Shown: piece after piece, positions 1-13,400 of the stretch
How positions within the stretch are numbered: the first letter of the stretch is position 1
How the letters are laid out: each line of letters starts with the position of its first letter
DNA from: Burkholderia sp. Ax-1719
GTDB taxonomy: Bacteria; Pseudomonadota; Gammaproteobacteria; Burkholderiales; Burkholderiaceae
Assembly: GCF_011753055.1 (NCBI RefSeq)
Contig: NZ_VWWJ01000003.1
Coordinates: forward strand, 124,001 to 188,000
Direction of reading: 5' to 3'
Length of the DNA stretch: 64,000 bases
Program-made: the position numbers and the translations under genes
The notes under the pieces: generated by a model
What the model was told of the DNA's origin: nothing
Databases searched by the model: none
Seen by the model: the letters and a program-made list of their open reading frames with translations, nothing else

Positions 1-180
1 TTAAGCCGGCTGCCGTATCAGATGCGCCGCCCTGCCTTATATAGATTCAGGACTGGCGCGCCCGACACCCTGGGTGCGCCGGCTCGCGATTTCACGATTT
101 GCTTGCTTCTTGCTTGCTACTTACCAAGCCACTGCCCGGTTCCAGTTCTCATGAACGGGACGGGAGCGACTTAGCCGAAG

Positions 181-210
181 AGTATAGCACGCAAAATGTG
201 CATGTCTCAA
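181..210 (-). promoter_or_regulatory. Strong leftward sigma-70 promoter firing out of the window
   Basis: Read on the minus strand there is a -35 TTGAGA (205-210) and a -10 TATACT (181-186) with an 18-bp spacer. No gene lies between this promoter and the left edge on that strand, so it drives a gene beyond position 1 behind a leader of at least 170 nt. In Burkholderiaceae the gene divergent from map is usually rpsB (ribosomal protein S2), which fits a strong promoter and a long leader; that identity is inferred from gene order, not seen. Confidence 0.6.
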
Positions 211-285
211 GACGGCTAATACCCTCGGGCACTGGTCGCCGGCCGCGCAGCGCATTTTCAAAAGCCAGCGACCGGGGGGATAAGG

Positions 286-294
286 TGCGATAAT
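286..294 (+). promoter_or_regulatory. Possible extended -10 promoter for map
   Basis: A TGC followed by GATAAT forms an extended -10 element about 33 bp before the map start codon. There is no good -35 at the usual distance, so this is only a candidate. The rest of 1-326 holds the leftward promoter and its leader; I see no coding sequence in it. Confidence 0.3.
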
Positions 295-326
295 TCGATA
301 TTCGACTGCATTTTCGGGCGCACACC

Positions 327-1151
327 ATGGCCATTTCGATCAAGACCGAACACGACATCGCGCAAATGCGCGTCGCCTGCCGACTGGCGAGCGAGGTGCT
401 CGACTACATTACGCCCTTCGTTGTGGCAGGCGTCACCACCGGCGAAATCGACCGCCTCTGTCATGAATACATGACCAACGTCCAGGGCACCGTGCCCGCG
501 CCGCTGAACTACCAGCCGCCCGGCTACCCGCCCTACCCCAAGGCCATCTGCACGTCGGTCAACGATGTGATCTGTCACGGTATTCCGGGCGACAAGGCGC
601 TGAAGAACGGCGACACGCTCAATATCGACGTGACGGTCATCAAGGACGGCTACTTCGGCGACACCAGCCGCATGTTCATCGTCGGCGAAGGCTCGATTCT
701 CGCTAAGCGTCTTGTGCAGACCACCTATGAATGTATGTGGCTCGGCATCGACCAGGTGCGTCCTGGCGGCAAACTGGGCGACATCGGCCACGCCATCCAG
801 CGTTACGCGGAAGCCCAGGGCTATAGCGTGGTGCGCGAATACTGCGGCCACGGCATCGGCACCGTGTTCCACGACGAGCCGCAAGTGCTCCATTACGGCC
901 GCCCCGGCACCGGCGTGGAACTGCTGCCCGGCATGATCTTCACGATCGAGCCGATGATCAATGCGGGCCGCCGCGACATCCGCACGATGCCGGATCAATG
1001 GACGGTCAAGACCAAGGATCGCAGCCTGTCGGCGCAGTGGGAGCATACGGTGCTCGTCACGGAAACCGGCTACGAGGTGTTGACGGTATCGGCCGGCACG
1101 CCCGCGAAGCCGGCGATCGTCGCGCAAGCAGCGGCAGGCGCGACGGCTTAA
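327..1151 (+). CDS. map: Type I methionine aminopeptidase
   Basis: Removes the initiator methionine from nascent proteins in the cytoplasm, after peptide deformylase (def also lies in this window at 6063). The 274-residue protein has the full type I pita-bread fold and all five metal ligands: D101, D112, H175 (in CGHGIG), E208 (in TIEPM) and E239 (in WEH), plus the conserved H84 in CHGIP. Length is normal for the family with a short Ala-rich tail. The ATG at 327 aligns with the family start. glnD follows on the same strand about 200 bp later, after a hairpin and a 10-bp tandem repeat. Confidence 0.97.
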   Translation: MAISIKTEHDIAQMRVACRLASEVLDYITPFVVAGVTTGEIDRLCHEYMTNVQGTVPAPLNYQPPGYPPYPKAICTSVNDVICHGIPGDKALKNGDTLNIDVTVIKDGYFGDTSRMFIVGEGSILAKRLVQTTYECMWLGIDQVRPGGKLGDIGHAIQRYAEAQGYSVVREYCGHGIGTVFHDEPQVLHYGRPGTGVELLPGMIFTIEPMINAGRRDIRTMPDQWTVKTKDRSLSAQWEHTVLVTETGYEVLTVSAGTPAKPAIVAQAAAGATA

Positions 1152-1160
1152 GGTTGTATC

Positions 1161-1185
1161 GGCTTCCCGCCCGAGGCGGGAAGCC
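1161..1185 (+). terminator. Hairpin just after map, no U-tract
   Basis: An 11-bp perfect stem (GGCTTCCCGCC / GGCGGGAAGCC) with a CGA loop starts 10 bp after the map stop codon. No T run follows, so it may stabilise the mRNA end or act as a weak terminator rather than be a classical Rho-independent site. Confidence 0.45.
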
Positions 1186-1210
1186 TGCGAACGCACTACG
1201 CAGTAAGCCG

Positions 1211-1270
1211 CACTAAACGGTATTGAACGGTATTGAACGGTATTGAACGGTATCAAACGGTATTAAACGG
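1211..1270. repeat. Six-copy 10-bp tandem repeat between map and glnD
   Basis: Six units of ten bases with the core AAACGG or GAACGG stand head to tail. The units at 1221, 1231 and 1241 are identical (TATTGAACGG); the outer ones vary at two to three positions. The period is close to one helical turn. It ends 83 bp before the glnD start codon. Confidence 0.9.
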
Positions 1271-1353
1271 CAACGGCCCGAGGCCGCCCCGTAAAACACG
1301 GCCTGCCAGTCTGGCCCGCGCCCTCCCAACCGCGCCATCACCACTCCGACCCC

Positions 1354-3933
1354 ATGAGCGTTCTCGCCGTCGCCGCACCCGATACGTCGTCGCTGAAGTC
1401 CGACTACAAGGCCGCCAAGGCCGAGCTGCTCGAACGCTTCAAGAGCGCGTCCAACGTCGATTCGCTGATGCGCGCCCTCGCCCGCACCACCGACGAAACC
1501 CTGCGCAGCGCATGGAATCTGTGCGAACTGCCGGCATCGCTGGCGCTCGTGGCCGTGGGCGGTTTCGGTCGCGGCGAACTCGCGCCCTTTTCCGACGTCG
1601 ACATCCTCGTGCTGTTGCCCGACGATGAAGCGCTCGCGCCGCTCGAAGCACGCATCGAACGCTTCATTGGCCTCGCCTGGGATCTCGGGCTGGAAATCGG
1701 CAGCAGCGTGCGCAGCGTTTCGCAGTGCCTCGAAGAAGCCGCCAACGACGTAACGGTGCGGACCTCGCTGCTCGAAGCGCGCCGCATCACCGGCAGCACG
1801 ACGCTGTTCGGCGACTTCGCCCAGCGCTATCGCGACGCCATGGACCCGCGCGCCTTCTTCCAGGCCAAAGTGCTGGAAATGCGCCAGCGCCATGCGCGCT
1901 TCCAGGACACGCCGTACGCGCTGGAACCGAACGTCAAGGAAAGCCCCGGCGGCCTGCGCGACCTGCAACTGATCCTGTGGATCACCGAAGCCGCGGCATT
2001 CGGCAGCAGCTGGAAGGAACTCGACCAGCGCGGCCTGATCACCACGCGCGAAGCCCGCGAACTGCGCCGTAACGAAGCGTTCCTCAAAGCGCTACGCGCG
2101 CGCCTGCACGTGATCGCCGGACGCCGCCAGGACATTCTGGTTTTCGACCTGCAAACGCCCGTGGCCGAAAGCTTTGGCTTCAAGGCCAGCAGCGCGCGGC
2201 GCGCCAGCGAGCAGCTGATGCGGCGCTATTACTGGGCTGCCAAGGCCGTCACGCAGCTTGCCAGCATCCTGATCCAGAACATCGAGGCCCAGCTCTTCCC
2301 GAGCACCAGCGGCATCACGCGCACCCTGTCGGACCATTTCGTCGAAAAACAGGGCATGATCGAAATCGTGGCAGACGATGTGTTCGAGCGCGAACCGCAT
2401 ACGATTCTCGAAGCCTTTCTGCTCTACGAGCAGGTTCCCGGCGTAAAGGGGCTCTCGGCGCGCACCATGCGCGCGCTCTACAACGCGCGCGAAAAGATGG
2501 ATCTGCATTGGCGGCGCGACCCGGAAAACCGCCGCCTCTTCATGGAAATTCTGAAGCAGCCGGCGGGCATCACGCACGCCATGCGGCTGATGAACCAGAC
2601 CAGCGTGCTCGGGCGCTATCTGCTGAACTTCCGGCGCATCGTCGGACAGATGCAGCACGACCTCTATCACGTCTACACGGTTGATCAGCACATCCTGATG
2701 GTGCTGCGTAACATCCGCCGCTTTGCCGTGGCGGAGCACGCGCACGAATACCCGTTCTGCAGCCAGTTGATCGCCAATTTCGAGCGACCCTGGGTGCTCT
2801 ACGTGGCGGCGCTCTTTCATGACATCGCCAAGGGGCGCGGCGGCGATCACTCGGAACTCGGCATGGCCGACGCGCGGCGCTTTTGCCGCGAACACGGCAT
2901 CGACAGCGAGGACGCCGATCTGATCGTGTGGCTGGTCCAGCAGCATCTGACCATGAGCCAGGTTGCGCAGAAGCAGGACACGAGCGATCCCGAAGTCGTC
3001 AAGCGGTTCGCCGATCTGGTGGGCACGGAGCGCCGTCTGTCGGCGCTCTATCTGCTGACGGTGGCCGACATTCGCGGCACCAGCCCGAAGGTCTGGAACA
3101 ACTGGAAGGGCAAGCTGCTCGAAGACCTCTACCGGGCGACGCTGGCCGTGCTCGGCGGCGCGCGGCCCGATACGCATTCCGAACTGAAGACGCGCCAGGA
3201 GCTGGCGCTTGCGCTGCTGCGGCTGGAAACCGTGCCAGAGCACGCGCACCGCGCGCTGTGGGACAAGCTCGACGTCGGCTATTTCCTGCGCCACGACGCC
3301 GCCGATATCGCGTGGCAGACGCGCGTGCTCTACCGTCACGTCGAAACGGTCGCGCCCGTGGTGCGCGCGCGGCCCTCGCCGATCGGCGAAGCCTTGCAGG
3401 TGCTGGTCTACGCGAAGGATCGTCCTGATCTCTTTGCGACCATGTGCGCGTACTTCGACCGCAGCGGCCTGTCCGTGCTCGACGCACGCGTGAGCACCAC
3501 GCGCCACGGCTACGCGCTCGACAATTTCATCGTCGCCCATACCGAGGGCGACGTGCATTACCGCGACATCGCGAACCTGGTCGAACAGGAACTCGCCGAA
3601 CGCCTCGCGGCCGAAAGCCATGTGCTGCCGGAACCGTCGAAGGGACGGCTCTCGCGACTGTCGCGCACCTTCCCGGTGACGCCGCGCGTCGACCTGCGGG
3701 CCGACGAGCGCGGCCAGTACTACATCCTGTCCGTGTCGGCCAACGACCGGCCGGGCCTTCTTTATTCGATCGCGCGCGTGCTGGCCGAGCACCGGGTCGG
3801 CGTCCATGCGGCGCGGATCAACACACTCGGCGAGCGCGTCGAAGACGTTTTTCTGCTGGACGGCTCGGGACTTTCCGACAACCGCCTGCAGATCCGTGTC
3901 GAAACCGAACTGCTGCGCGCGATAGCAGTGTGA
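1354..3933 (+). CDS. glnD: Bifunctional PII uridylyltransferase / uridylyl-removing enzyme
   Basis: Senses glutamine and adds or removes UMP on PII proteins (GlnB/GlnK), setting glutamine synthetase adenylylation and nitrogen gene control. The 859-residue protein shows the whole domain order: nucleotidyltransferase with GGFGRGE (69-75) and the S-D-V-D metal site (D81, D83); the helical GlnE-like region; an HD domain with the HD pair at H489-D490 for UMP removal; and two C-terminal ACT domains (about 685-760 and 790-859) that bind glutamine. Length is normal. The stop codon lies 24 bp before the rluB-type gene, so the two are probably cotranscribed. Confidence 0.97.
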   Translation: MSVLAVAAPDTSSLKSDYKAAKAELLERFKSASNVDSLMRALARTTDETLRSAWNLCELPASLALVAVGGFGRGELAPFSDVDILVLLPDDEALAPLEARIERFIGLAWDLGLEIGSSVRSVSQCLEEAANDVTVRTSLLEARRITGSTTLFGDFAQRYRDAMDPRAFFQAKVLEMRQRHARFQDTPYALEPNVKESPGGLRDLQLILWITEAAAFGSSWKELDQRGLITTREARELRRNEAFLKALRARLHVIAGRRQDILVFDLQTPVAESFGFKASSARRASEQLMRRYYWAAKAVTQLASILIQNIEAQLFPSTSGITRTLSDHFVEKQGMIEIVADDVFEREPHTILEAFLLYEQVPGVKGLSARTMRALYNAREKMDLHWRRDPENRRLFMEILKQPAGITHAMRLMNQTSVLGRYLLNFRRIVGQMQHDLYHVYTVDQHILMVLRNIRRFAVAEHAHEYPFCSQLIANFERPWVLYVAALFHDIAKGRGGDHSELGMADARRFCREHGIDSEDADLIVWLVQQHLTMSQVAQKQDTSDPEVVKRFADLVGTERRLSALYLLTVADIRGTSPKVWNNWKGKLLEDLYRATLAVLGGARPDTHSELKTRQELALALLRLETVPEHAHRALWDKLDVGYFLRHDAADIAWQTRVLYRHVETVAPVVRARPSPIGEALQVLVYAKDRPDLFATMCAYFDRSGLSVLDARVSTTRHGYALDNFIVAHTEGDVHYRDIANLVEQELAERLAAESHVLPEPSKGRLSRLSRTFPVTPRVDLRADERGQYYILSVSANDRPGLLYSIARVLAEHRVGVHAARINTLGERVEDVFLLDGSGLSDNRLQIRVETELLRAIAV

Positions 3934-3957
3934 AAGTCAAAGCGAATTACCTGAATC

Positions 3958-5940
3958 ATGCGAGCCAAACTCACAGCCAAACACCCGCGCCCGGCCACGC
4001 CGGAGCGCTCCCCCGTCCGACGCGGCAGCACGACCGCCCGCAAACCGGTGCGGCCGGCTGAAGCGCGGCCCGCTGACGCACGGCCGGCTTTCGCAAAACC
4101 TGCGGGCAACAAGCCTGCGCGCCCCGGCAAGCCGATGTCGCGCGAGGATGGTGGCGAACGCCGCTTCCCGCGTCGCGATGATGGCGAGCGCCGTTCGTTC
4201 GGTCCGCGTGAAGATGGCGGTGAGCGTCGCTTCCCGCGCCGTGACGAAGGTGGCGGTGATCGCCGTCCGCCGCGTCGCGATGACGGCGAGCGCCGTTCGT
4301 TTGGTCCGCGTGAAGATGGTGGTGAGCGTCGTCCGTTCCGCGCCCGCGAAGACGGCGGTGACCGTCGTCCGCCGCGTCGCGATGATGGCGAGCGTCGTTC
4401 GTTTGGTCCGCGTGAAGATGGTGGTGAGCGTCGTTTCCCGCGCCGTGACGAAGGCGGCGGTGATCGTCGCCCTCCGCGTCGCGATGATGGCGAGCGTCGT
4501 TCGTTCGGACCGCGTGAAGATGGTGAGCGTCGTTTCCCGCGCCGTGACGAAGGTGGCGGTGATCGTCGTCCTCCGCGTCGCGATGACGGCGAGCGTCGTT
4601 CGTTTGGCCCGCGCGAAGATGGTGGTGAGCGTCGTCCGTTCCGCGCCCGCGAAGACGGCGGTGACCGTCGTCCGCCGCGTCGCGATGACGGCGAGCGCCG
4701 TTCGTTTGGTCCGCGTGAAGATGGTGGTGAGCGTCGTCCGTTCCGTGCACGCGAAGATGGCGGCGATCGTCGCCCGCCGCGCCGCGATGATGGCGAACGC
4801 CGTTCGTTTGGCCCGCGCGAAGATAGTGGTGAACGTCGTCCGTTCCGTGCACGTGAAGACGGTGGTGATCGTCGCCCGCCGCGTCGCGATGACGGCGAGC
4901 GTCGTTCGTTCGGCCCGCGTGAAGATGGTGGTGAGCGCCGTTTCGCGCGCCGCGAAGACGGCGGTGACCGCCGCCCGCCGCGCCGCGATGATGGCGAACG
5001 CCGTTCGTTCGGTCCGCGCGACGATTCGAGCGAACGCCGCTTTGCCCGCCCGGTAAAGTCGTCGTACGGCAATGACCGCGACGGCGCAGCACCGCGCAAG
5101 TTCGGCGACAAACCCGCTGGCAAGTCCTTCGACAAAGCCCCCCGCCGCGAATCCGCGCCGCAACGCGAAGAAGTCGACGGCGACAACGCACTGCGTCTGT
5201 CCAAGCGCATGTCGGAGCTGGGCCTGTGCTCGCGCCGCGAAGCCGATGAGTGGATCGAGAAGGGTTGGGTTTTCGTCGACGGCGTCGTGGTCGATACGCT
5301 CGGCGCCAAGGTCACGCCCGAGCAACGCATCGAAATCGATCCCGCCGCGCTCGCCGCCCAGGCTCGCCAGGTGACGATCCTGCTGCACAAGCCGATTGGC
5401 TACGTGTCCGGCCAGGCCGAAGACGGCTACGAACCCGCCGTCACGTTGGTCAACGGCGAGAACCACTGGGAAGGCGATCGCTCGGGCATCCGCTTCTCGA
5501 CGCAACACCTGCGCACGCTCGCGCCGGCCGGCCGCCTCGACATCGATTCGACCGGCCTGCTGGTGCTCACGCAAGACGGCCGCGTGGCGAAGCAACTGAT
5601 CGGCGAAAGCTCGGACATCGACAAGGAATACCTCGTGCGCGTCACCTATGGCGACATCGAGACCGAAGTCGATCAACACTTCCCGGCCGAGCTGCTGTCG
5701 AAACTGCGCCACGGCCTCGCGCTCGACGACGTACCGCTCAAGCCCGCACAAGTGAGCTGGCAGAACGGCGAGCAGCTGCGTTTCGTGCTGCGCGAAGGCA
5801 AGAAGCGCCAGATCCGTCGTATGTGCGAGCTGGTCGGTCTGCACGTCGTCGGTCTGAAGCGCGTGCGCATGGGCCAGGTCCTGCTGGGCGCGCTGCCGCA
5901 AGGTCAATGGCGCTACCTGTCGGCGGACGAAGGCTTCTGA
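3958..5940 (+). CDS. rluB: 23S rRNA pseudouridine synthase, RluB family, with long repetitive N-terminal extension
   Basis: Expected to make the pseudouridine of 23S rRNA helix 90 (position 2605 in E. coli numbering). The enzyme part is the last 260 or so residues: an S4 RNA-binding domain (about 398-450) and a RsuA/RluB catalytic domain with the GRLD motif, catalytic D528, followed by TGLL and the GKKRQIRRM motif. Ahead of it lies a 390-residue basic, disordered extension with nine copies of a 33-34 residue repeat (RRDDGERRSFGPRED followed by GGERRPFRARED or a variant). Family members without the extension are about 250-300 residues, so more than half of this protein is extra. The ATG at 3958 is the first in frame after glnD. 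The catalytic assignment is firm; RluB rather than RluE/RsuA rests on similarity and gene order. Confidence 0.9.
   Translation: MRAKLTAKHPRPATPERSPVRRGSTTARKPVRPAEARPADARPAFAKPAGNKPARPGKPMSREDGGERRFPRRDDGERRSFGPREDGGERRFPRRDEGGGDRRPPRRDDGERRSFGPREDGGERRPFRAREDGGDRRPPRRDDGERRSFGPREDGGERRFPRRDEGGGDRRPPRRDDGERRSFGPREDGERRFPRRDEGGGDRRPPRRDDGERRSFGPREDGGERRPFRAREDGGDRRPPRRDDGERRSFGPREDGGERRPFRAREDGGDRRPPRRDDGERRSFGPREDSGERRPFRAREDGGDRRPPRRDDGERRSFGPREDGGERRFARREDGGDRRPPRRDDGERRSFGPRDDSSERRFARPVKSSYGNDRDGAAPRKFGDKPAGKSFDKAPRRESAPQREEVDGDNALRLSKRMSELGLCSRREADEWIEKGWVFVDGVVVDTLGAKVTPEQRIEIDPAALAAQARQVTILLHKPIGYVSGQAEDGYEPAVTLVNGENHWEGDRSGIRFSTQHLRTLAPAGRLDIDSTGLLVLTQDGRVAKQLIGESSDIDKEYLVRVTYGDIETEVDQHFPAELLSKLRHGLALDDVPLKPAQVSWQNGEQLRFVLREGKKRQIRRMCELVGLHVVGLKRVRMGQVLLGALPQGQWRYLSADEGF
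4132..5050 (+). repeat. In-frame 99-102 bp tandem repeats within rluB
   Basis: Nine imperfect copies of a unit of about 102 bp (some 99 bp after one-codon losses) encode alternating Arg and Asp/Glu blocks. Two sub-variants alternate: one with GGERRPFRARED and one with GGERRFPRRDEGGG. Copies differ mainly at synonymous positions. All copies are multiples of three, so gain or loss of a unit would keep the frame. Because of the composition several other frames are also open here; they are not genes. Confidence 0.92.
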
Positions 5941-5989
5941 ATCTGTTTCTGAGCCTGACTGAAGCGGCGCAACTTCGCGCCGAACCATA

Positions 5990-6018
5990 AAAAATGGGAG
6001 CCGCTGGCTCCCATTTTT
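5990..6018. terminator. Bidirectional Rho-independent terminator between rluB and def
   Basis: A perfect 13-bp stem (AAAAATGGGAGCC / GGCTCCCATTTTT) around a GCT loop lies between two converging genes. It has an A run on the left arm and a T run on the right, so it can stop transcription from both sides. Confidence 0.9.
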
Positions 6019-6062
6019 GTTGCGCGTCGCATTGGTCGATCGACGCGACTTCCGCCGCCAGA

Positions 6063-9000
<2,938 letters not shown>

Positions 9001-10326
9001 TTACTGGCTGAACAACCGCCGCGTCGCCGCCGAACCCGCCGGAATGCCGGCCTGTTCGAGTTTCGCGTAGAGCGTCATCAGCTGCTTGTCGATGTTCTGC
9101 AGCACCGATTCCGGCAGCGGACGGCGTTGGTCGTCCACCACGCGCCCGCCAATGCGCTCCGCGAGCGAACGCGCGTAATCGCACATCAGGCGGAACGGCA
9201 GGATGTCCTCGTCGGCCACCGGCACGTCGAGGATCAGCGTGATCATCTGGCCGCCCTTGTAGGTGAGGTCGTCGCGCAGGAAATTGGTGTCGCCGAACTG
9301 CAGCATGAACACCGGGCTCTGCTTGGCGTCGAGCTTCACGAAACGCGTGCCATCGCGCGAAAGCAGCAGCCCGTCCTGCGCCGACACCGCCTGCACGTAG
9401 TTGGCGGACCACGGCGCGCCGTCCGACAGCACGTTGATCGAGAGTTGCGCGTCGCATTGCGCCGCGAAACCGTCGAGTTCGCGCGCCATCGCAACCGTCT
9501 CGGTCATATCCGGGAATTCGGGCAGGCCGTCGAGCGCATCGGCAAGCTGATGCACACCCGCGACGAATTCCGAAAACTCCAGTTCGTTGAGCGGACCGTT
9601 GCGGTTCGCGAGCTGCGCTGCGGCGCGCAGTTCTTCGTAGCGCACGCCGTTTTGCAGCAGCTCCCAGTTGTCGCCGCCTTCGGGCTTGCCCTCGATATGC
9701 ACGGGCTTGCTGCCCGCCCGGCGCAGGCGTTGCGCGAGCGGAATCACGCGCTCGCCGGGCATCACGGCGCCCAGACGGATCGGCACGATGCAGTCGATGC
9801 GGCGGTCCACGATCGCGGGCGGAGCCGAGGAGATCGTCGTCGCAGCCGGCAGTACCGGTTCGACGCGTTCGTCTTCGCCAGCCGAAGCCTGGGTGTGCGT
9901 TTGCGCCGGTTCGGCAGACTCGCCCTCGCCCTGCGCGGCGTGCTCGGCTGCTGCGACTACAGGCGCCTCACCTTCGGCGTGCGCCGCTTCGGCTTCGGCG
10001 AAACCGTTCGGCGAAGTGTTTTCGGCCTGGATATCGACGGGCGTGTCAGCAGGCGCGGCCGTACCGAAGCCCGGTTCCACGCGCTCGACCGCCTCTTCTG
10101 CGCCGGCGGCGGCCAGCGAAGGCTCGCGCCGCGACGGTGCGCGCGCCGGTTCGATAAACGGGCTGGGCTCCTGCAGGTCGTCGCGTTGCGTCGATTCGAC
10201 CGCTTCCTCGGGCATCGGGCGCGGCATGCGACGGCGCACCCTGGCGCCCTGCCACGCGTTGTATACCACCACGCCCCCGACGACTACGGCGCCAGCGCCG
10301 ATCAACCCGAGAGTCAACTGATCCAT
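9001..10326 (-). CDS. zipA: Cell division protein ZipA
   Basis: Membrane anchor that binds FtsZ and stabilises the Z ring. The 441-residue protein has an N-terminal transmembrane helix (about residues 5-24, outside-in as expected for ZipA), a short basic stretch with RVRRRMPRP, a long Ala/Glu/Pro-rich flexible linker (about 40-170) and a C-terminal ZipA FtsZ-binding domain (roughly 290-435). The start at 10326 begins just before the membrane helix. It follows smc on the same strand by 162 bp and ends at a strong terminator, so smc-zipA is probably one unit; linking chromosome organisation and division genes is usual in betaproteobacteria. Confidence 0.9.
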   Translation of the reverse strand: MDQLTLGLIGAGAVVVGGVVVYNAWQGARVRRRMPRPMPEEAVESTQRDDLQEPSPFIEPARAPSRREPSLAAAGAEEAVERVEPGFGTAAPADTPVDIQAENTSPNGFAEAEAAHAEGEAPVVAAAEHAAQGEGESAEPAQTHTQASAGEDERVEPVLPAATTISSAPPAIVDRRIDCIVPIRLGAVMPGERVIPLAQRLRRAGSKPVHIEGKPEGGDNWELLQNGVRYEELRAAAQLANRNGPLNELEFSEFVAGVHQLADALDGLPEFPDMTETVAMARELDGFAAQCDAQLSINVLSDGAPWSANYVQAVSAQDGLLLSRDGTRFVKLDAKQSPVFMLQFGDTNFLRDDLTYKGGQMITLILDVPVADEDILPFRLMCDYARSLAERIGGRVVDDQRRPLPESVLQNIDKQLMTLYAKLEQAGIPAGSAATRRLFSQ

Positions 10327-10488
10327 GCATGCTCCATCTGCAATTCTTTTCCGGCGGCGCGCACCGGCCTGTGCCAATGCGCCTTCCGCAAGCGTGGCGT
10401 CGCGGGCCTGTGCGCCGGCCGCCTGCTTGAGGCGCTGCCGGACGCGCACCGCGCGCCGTCCCTTAGTTCTATAAAAGCTCTAAATCGT

Positions 10489-13400
10489 TCAGCCGATATT
10501 CTGTGCGAAACCCGCGGCCGTTTCCATGTCCACGGCCACGATGCGCGACACGCCCTGCTCCTGCATGGTCACGCCGATCAGCTGCTGCGCCATCTCCATC
10601 GCGATCTTGTTGTGCGAGATAAAGAGGAACTGCGTCTTGTCGGACATCGCGCGCACGAGGTTCGCGAAGCGCTCCGTGTTGGCGTCGTCGAGCGGTGCAT
10701 CCACTTCGTCCAGCAGACAGAACGGCGCCGGATTGAGCTGGAACATCGCGAACACCAGCGCCGTTGCCGTAAGCGCTTTCTCGCCGCCCGACAGCAAATG
10801 AATGGTCGAATTCTTTTTGCCCGGCGGCTGCGCCATCACCTGCACGCCCGCGTCGAGAATTTCGTCGCCGGTCATGATGAGCTTCGCCTGACCGCCACCG
10901 AACAGGCGCGGGAACAGCTCGCCAAAGTGGTGATTCACCTGGTCGAACGTGCCTTGCAGCAGCGTGCGCGTTTCCTGGTCGATCTTGCGGATCGCGTCCT
11001 CAAGCGTTTCAATTGCGCTCGTCAGGTCGGCCGACTGCGCGTCGAGGAAGGTCTTGCGCTCCTTCGCGGCGGCCAGTTCGTCGAGCGCGGCCATATTGAC
11101 CGGCCCAAGCGCCGTGATCGCGTTGTTGATACGCGTGACTTCGCCTTGCAGATACGGCGCCTTGAGGTCCGGCGTGAGCTTTTCCTGCAGCGCGATTTCG
11201 TCCACGCCAGCGGCCTGAAGCTGTTCGACGAACTGCTCGCCGTTCAGGCGCGCGGCCTGTTCCTTCAGCTGCAATTCGGTGATGCGGTCGCGCAGCGGTT
11301 GCAGCGCGCGCTCGGCGTTCAGGCGCGTTTCGTCGGCGGCGCGCAGTTTCGCGCTCAGATCGTCGAGTTCGACGCGCGCGTTGCGCAGCGCTTCTTCCTT
11401 CTCGGCGCGAATTTCCAGCGCGTCGTGCAGACCCGTGTGCGCGGTCTGCTCGTTGATGGTTTCCAGCTCGGCGCGTGCATCTTCGAGCGATGCGGCCACG
11501 CGCTCGCTCTGGTCGTGCGCGACCTGAACGTTGCGCTTGAGCTCTTCGATGCGGTTGGCCATATTGCGCGCCGCGAAACGCGCATCACCGGCCGCGCGTT
11601 CGAGATCGCGCGCCTGATTGCGCGCCGAACCGAGTTCTTCGTCAAGAGCTTCGAACGCGAGCTGGTTGTCTTCGAAGCGTGCCTGCAACTCGGCGAGTTC
11701 GGTGTCGTGGCGCTCGAAATTCGCTTCCGACTCCGCACGCAACGCGCGTTGCTCCTCGATCTGCGCGCGAATCTCTTCGCGCTCTTCGCGGATCTGGGTG
11801 CTGCGCGCCGTGTAACGCTCGTGCGCCTGAGTCAGCTTGAGCACGTCCATTTGCAGCGCGTGCACACGCTGCGTGGCGCGTTCGGCCTGCTGGCGCAATT
11901 CGGCGAGCTGCTGGGCTGCCTGGGTGTGTGCGGCTTCGGCGCGAACGACCGCCGTACGCGCTTCGTCGGCCAGCAACGCCTGGGCGCGCAATTGCAGCGT
12001 GAGATTTTCGATTTCCTGCTGGCGCGCCAGCATGCCGGCCTGTTCCGAATCGGCGGCATAAAGCTGCACGCCGACACGCGTAACCATATGGCCCGCCTTG
12101 ACGACGAACACGCCGCCTTCGGGCAGTTGCGCGCGCTTCGCGAGGCCTTCAGCGAGGTCGGTCGCAACGAAGGTCGTGCCGAGCCATTCGTTCAGCACCG
12201 CACGCAGGCCCGCATCGTCGATACGCACGAGCGAGAGCAGCGGCGTGAAACCAGCAGGCGCAGCGGGCGTGGCAGCCGCGAGCGGCGGCGCATAGAACGC
12301 GAGTTTGGCCGGCGGCGCGTCGCTGGCGAACGCCTTGACCCAGTCGAGATTCGACACTTCGAGCGCGGCCAGGCGCTCGCGCAGCACTGCTTCGAGCGCG
12401 GTTTCCCAACCGGCTTCCACGTGCAGCTTCTTCCACAGACGCGGCAGCGCGCCCAGTTCGTGACGTTCGAGCCACGGCTGGATCTTGCCTTCGGTCTGGA
12501 CGTTTTCCTGCAGCTGCTTGAGCGCCGCGAGGCGCGCTTCGAGCTGGTGCGTCTGCGCGCTTTCCGCGTTGACGCGTTCGTGTGCGGCGCGGCGCTCGGC
12601 GTCCAGACGCGGCACGGTTTCCTGCGCATCGGACAGACGATCCTGCGCGTCGCGCTGGATCTCTTCCTGCTCCGCCAGCTGCATGCGCAACTCTTCGAGC
12701 TGCACTTCGTCCGGCGCGTCGAGTCCGCTCGCTTCGGACTTCAGGCGCTCTTCGCGCTGCTGAAGCTGCTGGAGCATCTGGTCGGCGTTGCGCTGATGCG
12801 CGGCTTCGAGCTTGATCGCCTGTTCGGTGCGCGCGATGCCTGCGCGCTCCTCGTTCAGTTGCGACTGCGCATCGCGCCAGCGGTTTTCGAGCGCGGGCAA
12901 GGCTTCCTGCTTCGCGGCCGCGTCTTCTTCGGCGACGGCAGCCTTTTCCTCGCCCATCGCCAGTTGCTCTTCGGCGTCTTCGATGTCGTCCTGGGCCTTT
13001 TGCGCCTGCACCTGCCATTGCTCACGCTGCGCGGTGAGCGCGGCGATCTGCGCCTGCACGCGGTTGCGCGACTCGACGATGAACTTGATCTCGGCTTCGA
13101 GACGGCTGACTTCGGCGTTCGCCTCGTAGAGCGAACCCTGCGCGCCCTGCATGGCGTCGCTGGCCGAATAGTGCGCGACGCGCAGCGTTTCGAGCTGCGC
13201 TTCGACTTCGCGCAACTGCGCCGTGTGGCGTTCGAGGTCGATCTGCGCCTGTTCGATCGCGCGCTGCTGACGTTGTTGTTCGGCGGCCGCTTCGTTCTTG
13301 CGCAACAGCCACAGCAGACGCTGCTTTTCTTCGCCATCGGCCTGCAGTTCGCGGTAACGCGTGGCCACCACCGCCTGGCCTTCGAGCTTGTCGAGATTCG

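Noticed and set aside
2092..3807. Minus-strand frame of 571 codons opposite glnD
   Set aside because: Shadow of glnD; the plus-strand protein has all GlnD motifs across the same interval.
4132..5050. CRISPR-like repetitive region
   Set aside because: The repeats are contiguous, about 100 bp and in-frame coding; there are no unique spacers and no cas genes.
3762..5988. Several long minus-strand open frames across rluB
   Set aside because: They arise from the charged repeat, whose composition leaves other frames open; no start signals and only repetitive Thr/Arg/Ser products.
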